NCBI GenBank assembly: GCA_002327255.1
Contig: DCUM01000243.1
Location: 1 to 12,858 of the forward strand
Direction: 5' to 3'
Length of the DNA stretch: 12,858 nucleotides
DNA from: a bacterium UBA2214
GTDB lineage: Bacteria > Zhuqueibacterota > Zhuqueibacteria > Residuimicrobiales > Residuimicrobiaceae
The notes below the pieces were generated by a model. That model was given only the letters and a program-made list of their open reading frames with translations. It did no database searches and was not told the DNA's origin. The position numbers and the translations under genes were made by a program. This document shows positions 7,501-12,858 of this stretch, one piece after another; positions within the stretch are counted from its first letter, which is position 1; every line of letters begins with the position of its first letter.

Positions 7501-8625
7501 ATCACCGGCTGCGATGCCAGCGACATGACCCTGAAAAAGACCTGGAGCACCCTGGCCGATTTCGAGTATACCCTGACCTATGACAGCAACGATCAGGACG
7601 GCTTTATCGGTGAAGGGAGCGCCACGATGTCCGATCATTTCGGCCGTGAATTGCGCTCTTCCCTGCAGATCGACAGCACGCAGATACAGGCGAGCCTGGC
7701 CATCGATTCCGGCACCAATTTTATCCTGGCGGATCGCGATTTCGGCAGCGCCGCGGAACTGTGGGGTTGCATCACCATCACCGGCAATACGTTGAGCTGC
7801 ATCACGCTGGGCTTCACACTCGAGGCCACCTCCCAGAGCGCCTTCGGCATCTGGGGCGGCGAAGGCGCAATGATCGAAGTCAAGGAGGTCATCAAACCGA
7901 CCTTCACCAGCTTTTCCGCCGCCGGAAAAATGTACGTCGATTTTGCGCTGGGCGGCGGAACCATGGGCATCGATGGCGCCATCCTCCTGACCATGGACAC
8001 CCAAACCAATACCGTGACCGGCGATTTGCAGGGGAAGATGGATTTCACCAGCCTCTTCGCCGGACTCAAAGCCAGCGGGCATGTGAACTGGAAGCTTTCT
8101 CCCCTCACCCAATACATACAAGGCCGCGCCGCGATCGAGGTTTTTTCACGCAAGTTCAGCGCCGGCGTCGCCGGCGGCATCTTCCTCGGCAACAACGTCC
8201 CGAATGGGGAATGCTGGGTGCTGCTGGATCCGAGCAACCGCTACAGCGTCGCCATGGACAAACTGCCGGCCTATATCACCGGCGTCTATGGCTATGGCAG
8301 TGTCGATTTTTCATTGAATTTTGGCGTCTTCAGCGGCGGCATCGGCATTTACGCCGGCGTGGGCGCGTTTGTCAATCTCATTGGCGTCACGCCGCAGGTG
8401 GGCGTGCCATTGCCCTATATGCTCACCAATTTGGGGGTGTCTTTGCATGGCGAAATTCTCTGGGGCCTGGTCTCCGCCTCCGCCTGGGTCAATCTGCAGA
8501 TGAGCCTGGGGGTGCCAACCTATTTTCAGGGCACTGCCGGACTGGAGGGTTGTGTGTTGTGGGTGATCTGCGGCAGCGTTGACGTTACGGTCCGTCTCTC
8601 CGACGACGGTTTTGAGATCTTTTAA
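4552..8625 (+). CDS. Giant exported beta-rich protein with helical N-terminal domain
   Basis: The 1357-residue protein is not one I recognise. The start at ATG 4552 follows GGAGAGG (4541-4547). A TTG 63 nt upstream is in frame but would bury the signal peptide, so I reject it. MRQIFFACILLLGLSMLPLMA|QKS is a type I signal peptide with no lipobox. Residues 25-235 are charged and helical; the stretch YAPSFYGRAYEAYLKAQERF (50-69) with regularly spaced Ala resembles DUF4398-type periplasmic coiled coils seen next to OmpA-like domains. From about 245 onward the protein is Ser/Thr/Gly-rich and beta-stranded, with loosely repeated units of the form G-x-F/I-x-x-G-x-L-x-L-P (about 580-600 and 865-895). 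Residues 1120-1357 are Gly-rich alternating strands ending in a terminal Phe, like an outer-membrane barrel strand. No transmembrane helix is seen. It heads a tight operon of three exported proteins. An envelope scaffold or surface-structure role is inference. Confidence 0.85.
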   Translation: MRQIFFACILLLGLSMLPLMAQKSDPLQEQLFRDFEKNMEQASREGIPLYAPSFYGRAYEAYLKAQERFRRGDKLKNIREDLDVAARLLKEAVAAAKISQAALSGVAASREQILNSKINVMMPDDFEKTERLFSRMVQEAEAGNVRQARDKIPELEKKYRELVLDAYQKNILKEADKNLQKRRRTMSDRDLQTARSRLAQIKDQVKAAERQPFGIAEMVNDLNGKIAEALEFIYPAWYRNLPDTLKMGSFTLHVLSWSSRGAYDFDADVATGLAGEAEVAFSCGYTLLSPVGLGTILQNFYVVSTVVNAEKEISLVDAQKVNPKIKAGQEVALPLRSKSAGKADLLAAKADFFKHLIPNTSASRGRIRLSFKEVTITPVPRTTLATITAGEAWYPTRIPDPPRPAEIHTAGFTILADSLHFTPGGATAMARLRLPASLVDANGCDPALLNLGQVAITADCQLYKSLPDSSFGPFRMDPTGMVFHGDKGYTVDLSTSTSPPGLGLTAEWRGVVLNSGKTLFAAPGTLISNTGYLQAAYQFSNARVTSTGLAGRFTTSSSFTFSSLQPFGYDITLGSGYLDIDSTRVQGGQFTSGTLQLPVHAVCKGSVGTPLRATFSTMTVQSDMDLTAQVKIDGTLSWGELTRSGEEIISYSATPNMAHPNSTLFYLCARANTSYLPGSTADFDIGWSADPFATLEEKQIAGVTLLALKEYAIWTPDIPGSPPKRITFVEGSGVVFIATWLNVDYGGVNGRIIMMPPDKKDVELGDPAVTWYKGGTPFKASLECRSQKKEKCLFVAYSSSAVFDSEFNGILDITGPSAVQLPFKDLEFTSTAHIVGGDIDLSTPVTLDYWGVQLVSTSPGVPAGVLSVKSGQIIFTHAGIREKRHFAAPFKLYWAEMLADGNIGELFFDYNSANQKFDGFNFTPEYVALSRYDSGKPGYLQACGDVHFNFFGSNYLSIQDAKYTGSDAIGIYGGRSVTLLNSAITGCDASDMTLKKTWSTLADFEYTLTYDSNDQDGFIGEGSATMSDHFGRELRSSLQIDSTQIQASLAIDSGTNFILADRDFGSAAELWGCITITGNTLSCITLGFTLEATSQSAFGIWGGEGAMIEVKEVIKPTFTSFSAAGKMYVDFALGGGTMGIDGAILLTMDTQTNTVTGDLQGKMDFTSLFAGLKASGHVNWKLSPLTQYIQGRAAIEVFSRKFSAGVAGGIFLGNNVPNGECWVLLDPSNRYSVAMDKLPAYITGVYGYGSVDFSLNFGVFSGGIGIYAGVGAFVNLIGVTPQVGVPLPYMLTNLGVSLHGEILWGLVSASAWVNLQMSLGVPTYFQGTAGLEGCVLWVICGSVDVTVRLSDDGFEIF

Positions 8626-8631
8626 AGGAGG
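8625..8631 (+). promoter_or_regulatory. Strong ribosome binding site for the FN3 protein
   Basis: AAGGAGG overlaps the stop codon of the giant gene (TAA 8623-8625) and sits 9 nt before ATG 8641. It supports this start even though the resulting signal peptide has an unusually long charged n-region. It also argues for coupled translation of the two genes. Confidence 0.75.
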
Positions 8632-8640
8632 GAGTATCCC

Positions 8641-11160
8641 ATGTCGATCTATAAAAGAACGCCCCAAATCCGCCCGCGTCCGTCTGATGGGAGCCACTCC
8701 AACCGGCTGCATTTTCTTCATCAGATACAGGGATGGCTCTGGGTTCTCATGCTTTTGTTGCCCGGACTCGTCAGCGGCCAGGATTTCAAACTGGAAGCAT
8801 GGAGCAGGGCCGGGGTGGCGGCGCCCCCCATGGTGCTGTTGACCTGGCCGGAGAACAGAAAAGTGGAATCCTTTCAGATTTATCGCAGGACAGCCGCGGA
8901 TTTAGCCTATGGGAAAAAACCCGTCAACCCGGCGCCGATTGCGGTCCTGCGCGACTGCAATGCCATCAAGGCGATCATCCCGGTCAGGTCCCAGGAATGG
9001 AAAGAAATCGCGCTGATCCTGCAGGAACCGGCTGAAGGTGGCCGCAGCGATGGGCGCGGCGCCTTGCGCTTCACCCCGGCGCCCAGTCCCTTGCGCATCA
9101 AGGGGGAGCGGAGCTTTGATCCCTGCCAGCTCTATTCCGTGCGCCCCGGCAGCCGCAATGGCGAACTCTTGCAAATGCTGGCGCGCAAATATTACAGAAT
9201 CGCCCAGGTGATCGGACAGGCGTTTGTGGACCATGACGTTGCCATGGGGAGCACCTATTACTACGAGATCAGGGGACTGCGTGAGGGGCGCGAGGAGGTG
9301 CTCGCCACCAATGTGCGGGTCGTCGCCGGGGTCGATACGCCGCTGCCCGCACCGCACAACGTCGTCGCCACCGCGGGTGACAGCCGGGTCATGGTGACCT
9401 GGGATTCGGTTGCATCGACCAGCGGATATGATGTCTATCGCCGCACCGTGCCGTCGCCAACCTGGATTAAAGTCAATGACAAACCGGTCATGGTCAAATT
9501 AACCGCCGATCTCAACAACGACTCGCTGGCACTGCCGCTATTCGGCATCATCGATTACCGGCGCTGGGACGAAGAGACCGGCATACCCCTCCCCCACGAT
9601 GTCGACGGCGCGCCTGTGGATGGTCCCGCCAACAAGAACACCTACCGCTATCGCGTCTCCGCCCGCAATGCCCTGGGCACGCCCGGGACGCCGAGCGCCG
9701 AGACGAATGCCGCGACGCCAACCGACCAGACGCGCCCCGGCCTGCCGATGGATTTAAAAGTCGAGGCGGTCGGGCAGACGCTCAAGATCAGCTGGAGCAA
9801 GGTGACCCGCGACGAACTGGGGCGCATTGAAGAAGACGGCATTCTCGGATATCATCTCTACCGCGCGACCGCGCAGACCGACACCGCCGGCATCAGGATC
9901 AATACAACCATGATCCCGCAGCCGGTCTGGATCAGCAGCGTCTCCCATATCGACAGTGATCCGGTGATTATCTCCCAATATGGCGAGAAAGAATTCTATT
10001 ACCGGTTGCGGGTGGTCGACGCGCACAATCACCGCAGCGTTTTCTCGGCCGCGGCTTCCGGGCATGTGCCCGATATCTATGCCCCGGACCCGCCCAGGAA
10101 CGTCGCGGCGGAAGGCTTCCAGAGCCATATCCGCGTGTGCTGGGCGCCGAACAGCGAGCCGGATCTCGAATCCTATATGATCTATCGCAGCTATTGCGAT
10201 TATGGCCGCTGGACGCCGCCCTACCAGGAACGAAAAACCGGCGTGGATTGCGGGCCCTTTGTCCTCATCGCCGAGATGACCGAAAAGGAGGCTGCGGATT
10301 CCCTGGCCAAGCATGGTAAAATTTGTTATAATGACGGCTCGGTGCCGACGGCCTCGCCCCTCTGTTATGCCTATCTGATCAAAGCCAAGGACCGGAGTCA
10401 AAACGAGAGCGGCGCCTGGCCCTATCCGGACCTGGCCATCGAAGAGGTGGTGTGCCAGCGCTTGCTGGATGAAACGCCGCCGCCCCTGCCGGTGGTCAGC
10501 GGCATGCAGGCACAGGATGGCGCCATTTACATCGAGTGGCTCGCGGCGCCGATTCAGGATTTGGGGGCGTTTCACGTCTACCGGGCGGAAAAGGAGTCGG
10601 ATCCCTATCATTGGGTCGGCGGCATGACTGTGGTCAAGCCGCCGGCGGTTTCAACCCCGCTGGCCCTGCCCTTCAAGCCCGCCAAACCGTGCGGCTGTGA
10701 CAGCATTCCCCTGGTGGCGCACGAGGGCATGCATGCGGGCGCCTTTCTGGACAAGCAGGTCGAACCCAAAAAAATCTACTGGTACAAGGTCACTTCTGTG
10801 GATCAGAACGGGAATGATGCCAGGCCGGATCACGCCGTGCCCTACAGCACCTTCACCTTCAGCTCATCCGGCCCGGCGCGCCCGGTTATCACCCCCCCCA
10901 TCGGCAAATATGCCGGCCGCTGCGGGCTGGAGATCAAATGGTCCCCCGTATTCGACATGACCCAGCACAAAGGTTTTGTGGTGTTTCGCGGCAGAACCGA
11001 GACCGGCGCGTATCGGCAGATCAGTCCCTTCGTTAAGACCAGCGCCTTTGTCGATTCCACGATCCATGCCAGCAATACCTACTGGTACAAAGTACAGGCT
11101 TTTGATGTGAATGGTCAGCCCTCTGTGCTCTCCCTGCCGCAATCGGGCAAGTATGAATAG
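8641..11160 (+). CDS. Exported multi-domain fibronectin type III protein
   Basis: The 839-residue protein has a signal peptide with a 30-residue basic n-region, then the hydrophobic core GWLWVLMLLLPGLVSG and a probable cut before QDF. The rest is about six divergent fibronectin type III modules: roughly 48-236, 237-360, 364-478, 480-606, 611-745 and 746-838. Each repeats the core pattern: an early Trp strand (VTWDSV, ISWSKV, VCWAPN, IEWLAA, IKWSPV), then YxxYR (YDVYRR, YHLYRA, YMIYRS, FHVYRA, FVVFRG), then a late aromatic strand (YYYEIRGL, YRYRVSARN, FYYRLRVVD, CYAYLIKAKD, YWYKVTSVD, YWYKVQAFD). Module 1 carries a large insert (about 95-185). Modules 4 and 5 carry Cys-containing inserts (CGPFVLIAEMTE; PCGCDSIPLVAHEG) that may form disulfides outside the cytoplasm. 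No enzyme domain, sorting tail or anchor is seen at the C-terminus. A spacer, adhesin or assembly scaffold role is inferred from the fold and neighbours. Confidence 0.9.
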   Translation: MSIYKRTPQIRPRPSDGSHSNRLHFLHQIQGWLWVLMLLLPGLVSGQDFKLEAWSRAGVAAPPMVLLTWPENRKVESFQIYRRTAADLAYGKKPVNPAPIAVLRDCNAIKAIIPVRSQEWKEIALILQEPAEGGRSDGRGALRFTPAPSPLRIKGERSFDPCQLYSVRPGSRNGELLQMLARKYYRIAQVIGQAFVDHDVAMGSTYYYEIRGLREGREEVLATNVRVVAGVDTPLPAPHNVVATAGDSRVMVTWDSVASTSGYDVYRRTVPSPTWIKVNDKPVMVKLTADLNNDSLALPLFGIIDYRRWDEETGIPLPHDVDGAPVDGPANKNTYRYRVSARNALGTPGTPSAETNAATPTDQTRPGLPMDLKVEAVGQTLKISWSKVTRDELGRIEEDGILGYHLYRATAQTDTAGIRINTTMIPQPVWISSVSHIDSDPVIISQYGEKEFYYRLRVVDAHNHRSVFSAAASGHVPDIYAPDPPRNVAAEGFQSHIRVCWAPNSEPDLESYMIYRSYCDYGRWTPPYQERKTGVDCGPFVLIAEMTEKEAADSLAKHGKICYNDGSVPTASPLCYAYLIKAKDRSQNESGAWPYPDLAIEEVVCQRLLDETPPPLPVVSGMQAQDGAIYIEWLAAPIQDLGAFHVYRAEKESDPYHWVGGMTVVKPPAVSTPLALPFKPAKPCGCDSIPLVAHEGMHAGAFLDKQVEPKKIYWYKVTSVDQNGNDARPDHAVPYSTFTFSSSGPARPVITPPIGKYAGRCGLEIKWSPVFDMTQHKGFVVFRGRTETGAYRQISPFVKTSAFVDSTIHASNTYWYKVQAFDVNGQPSVLSLPQSGKYE

Positions 11161-11189
11161 CAGCAACCATTGACAGGAGTCGTGTCCCC

Positions 11190-12800
11190 ATGAAAACAAA
11201 AATAATTATCACAAGCCTGGTGGTGCTGTGGGCCGCTTCCAATCTCCACGCCCAATACAAGCCCGATCGCGATGCCTGGAACTTTTATAATTTTAACCTC
11301 ACCACCGATACGCTGAAGCTTTGGACCATTTACAGCAAATCGTTTTTGGGGGTGGGTCCGGACTATCAATCGGCCAGCATCGATGACCGGACGTTTTTTG
11401 ACCAGGTGATCACGCGCTATGCCGGGAACGCCAATTGTTTCGGCATGTCCCTGCTCAGCCTGATCTGCTACAAGGAAGGCGGACATCTCGCCGTCTGCAG
11501 TCCGGTCTACGAATATGAGGGGGATTTGTCCGATACACACAACGGGCCGGATATGGAATTGGTGCGCGAGGCCATCGGCGTCATGCACTTGCGGCAGCTG
11601 GCGCAACCCATGCTGGAAGAGATCGTCGACATGGTCAACGATGCCAACTATTCCCAGCCGATGTATCACTTTGGCGTCATCAAGGCGGGACTGGCCAGTC
11701 ACGATTACCCGATGCTCTCGTTCATGCCCTCCTCCATCAGCACGATCTCCGGTGCCACCGGCGGCGGCCAGCAGGCGCACACCATCGTGCCGATCAGCAC
11801 GACCGAGACGGCCAGCTACGCGCGTATCTATGTCTATGATCCGAACCGGCCCTACAGCCAGTGGAACTCTTTTTATGACGGCGCCGGGGCGGTGAATTAT
11901 CTGCAGATCAACAAAACCTCCGCAACCAAACACTGGAAGTATCCGGCGGATTTTGTCGCGGGAGATCCCAACAGCTATGGCTGGGAAGGCGGCAGCAACG
12001 ACGACTGGACCTTTATCGCCACGAATGTCTCCGCGGCCAAATACAAGGACAATCATGCGCTCAGTCTGAGCTGGATTTTGGGCCAGATCGGCACCCTGAT
12101 CTTCAGCGGCGACGGCGGCATCAACCAGATCAGCGACGACCAGGGACACCGGTTTTACGACTGGTCCTCCGGCCAGCAAAAACTGGAAAAAGACCCGGCG
12201 CGGCGAACCCTGGATATCATCCGCTGGCCCTTTTTCTCGGGCCGCTCCCGTACGCCCGGGGAGGTCTATTTCATCCGCAACGCCGGCGGCCGCAATTTGA
12301 ATATTGAGATCAACAGCAAAAACAAGGAGTACACCTGCCGTTTTGTAATGAAGGATAATGCAATGGCGCTCGGCGTCGGGGCCGGCGCCGCCGGCAAGGA
12401 CACCCTGCGGATTCAGGCCATCAACACATCGCAACAGGTGCTGCAACTCGGGTCCCAAAGACAACTGAGCAACGTGCGGCTGAATATCCATCGTCATTCG
12501 CCCCAATATCAGGTGACGCGTGATTTTCACTTGTCGAATATGAGCCTGCCCAAAGAGGCACCCGTCCGTTTTGCCCTGGCCTCTCACCTCGACAGTCTGA
12601 AAGTGGAAAGCCCCCGAGGCGAGGTCACCTATGTGCTGGAGATCGCCCAGACCGTGAACAACAAGACGACGCGGTCGGAGCGCCAGCAATTTCTGGTGCC
12701 GGCCGGGCAAAAACATATCCTCTCACCGCAGGATTGGCGGGAGCTGAAAAAGAGCAGCGTGGCGCCGGCGGTAAAAGCCATCCCCCGGGAGCAAGAATAA
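11190..12800 (+). CDS. Exported papain-like cysteine peptidase-like protein
   Basis: The 536-residue protein starts at ATG 11190, 10 nt after AGGAG. MKTKIIITSLVVLWAASNLHA|QYK is a clear type I signal peptide. Residues about 60-260 look papain-like: C83 in NANCFGMSLLSL at the start of a helix (the catalytic-Cys position), H197 in GGGQQAHTIVPI, and D217 in ARIYVYDPNRPY, with N219 as alternative third residue. The Cys-to-His gap (114) and His-to-Asp gap (20) and the H-strand-turn-strand-DP layout fit C1/C39-type peptidases or a transglutaminase-like enzyme. After a middle region (260-345, with FSGDGGINQISDDQGHRFYD), residues about 350-515 form a beta-rich domain I cannot name, ending in a short basic tail. 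It follows the FN3 gene by 29 nt. The substrate may be a surface or foreign protein, or a partner from this operon; that is conjecture, and activity is unproven. Confidence 0.8.
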   Translation: MKTKIIITSLVVLWAASNLHAQYKPDRDAWNFYNFNLTTDTLKLWTIYSKSFLGVGPDYQSASIDDRTFFDQVITRYAGNANCFGMSLLSLICYKEGGHLAVCSPVYEYEGDLSDTHNGPDMELVREAIGVMHLRQLAQPMLEEIVDMVNDANYSQPMYHFGVIKAGLASHDYPMLSFMPSSISTISGATGGGQQAHTIVPISTTETASYARIYVYDPNRPYSQWNSFYDGAGAVNYLQINKTSATKHWKYPADFVAGDPNSYGWEGGSNDDWTFIATNVSAAKYKDNHALSLSWILGQIGTLIFSGDGGINQISDDQGHRFYDWSSGQQKLEKDPARRTLDIIRWPFFSGRSRTPGEVYFIRNAGGRNLNIEINSKNKEYTCRFVMKDNAMALGVGAGAAGKDTLRIQAINTSQQVLQLGSQRQLSNVRLNIHRHSPQYQVTRDFHLSNMSLPKEAPVRFALASHLDSLKVESPRGEVTYVLEIAQTVNNKTTRSERQQFLVPAGQKHILSPQDWRELKKSSVAPAVKAIPREQE

Positions 12801-12829
12801 GAGCGCGGGACGATTCAGGCTGGAACCCG

Positions 12830-12847
12830 GATCCTGTGTCAGGGATC
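12830..12847 (+). terminator. Weak hairpin after the last gene, possibly a terminator start
   Basis: GATCCTG (12830-12836), loop TGT and CAGGGATC (12840-12847) form a stem with one bulged G, 30 nt after the last stop codon. Only 11 bases follow before the window ends and no T-tract is visible, so termination cannot be judged. The rest of 12801-12858 shows nothing else. Confidence 0.25.
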
Positions 12848-12858
12848 GCCAGGTTCGT

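Noticed and set aside
4891..8121. Two very long minus-strand open frames (4891-6351 and 6397-8121)
   Set aside because: They lie wholly inside the giant + strand gene. GC-rich codon use leaves the opposite strand free of stops. They have no ribosome site, signal or familiar motif, and their sequence is the Arg/Gly/Ala/His-rich type expected of shadow frames.
10318..10334. TTGTTATAATGA, a perfect -10-like hexamer inside the FN3 gene
   Set aside because: It is explained by the codons for KICYNDG, has no matching -35, and no gene starts nearby.
11115..12716. A 533-codon minus-strand open frame over the papain-like gene
   Set aside because: The + strand gene has a signal peptide, a ribosome site and a Cys/His/Asp set; the opposite frame has none of these and runs across the intergenic junction.

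Overview
The window comes from a moderately GC-rich, Gram-negative-type bacterium. All six complete genes and the one partial gene lie on the + strand. No RNA gene, CRISPR array, insertion sequence or phage gene is visible. Three neighbouring exported proteins all have a glutamine straight after the predicted signal-peptidase cut (A|Q, G|Q, A|Q). That is the pattern called the Q-rule in Bacteroidetes and relatives, so I lean towards an FCB-group lineage (Bacteroidota, Calditrichota or KSB1-like). This is inference: no ribosomal or other taxonomic marker is present.

Left half (1-4009), housekeeping and surface polysaccharide. It opens with the 3' end of tex (helix-hairpin-helix and S1 RNA-binding domains). 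A GT4-type glycosyltransferase starts 1 nt after the tex stop, a WbqC-family protein starts 6 nt after the glycosyltransferase, and a well-conserved M20 metallo-hydrolase follows 34 nt later. The tight spacing suggests one transcript. The glycosyltransferase and WbqC protein point to glycan synthesis. The M20 enzyme looks cytoplasmic and metabolic.

Gap (4010-4551). A 542-nt non-coding stretch has a GC-rich first half with two perfect hairpins, then an AT-rich part with a promoter-like patch and a pair of TTGCG repeats 11 bp apart. This is the natural boundary between two transcription units.

Right half (4552-12800). Three exported proteins lie in a row with gaps of 15 and 29 nt. The first is a 1357-residue giant with a helical N-terminal part and about 1100 residues of beta-rich sequence ending in barrel-like strands and a final Phe. 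The second is an 839-residue array of about six divergent fibronectin type III modules. The third is a 536-residue protein whose Cys/His/Asp motifs fit a papain-like (C1/C39-like) fold. I do not recognise this trio as a named system, and it is the best candidate here for something undescribed. A working idea, inference only, is a cell-surface apparatus with an envelope-anchored scaffold, an FN3 spacer or adhesin, and a secreted cysteine peptidase or transglutaminase-like enzyme. The last 58 nt are non-coding, and the operon may continue beyond the window.
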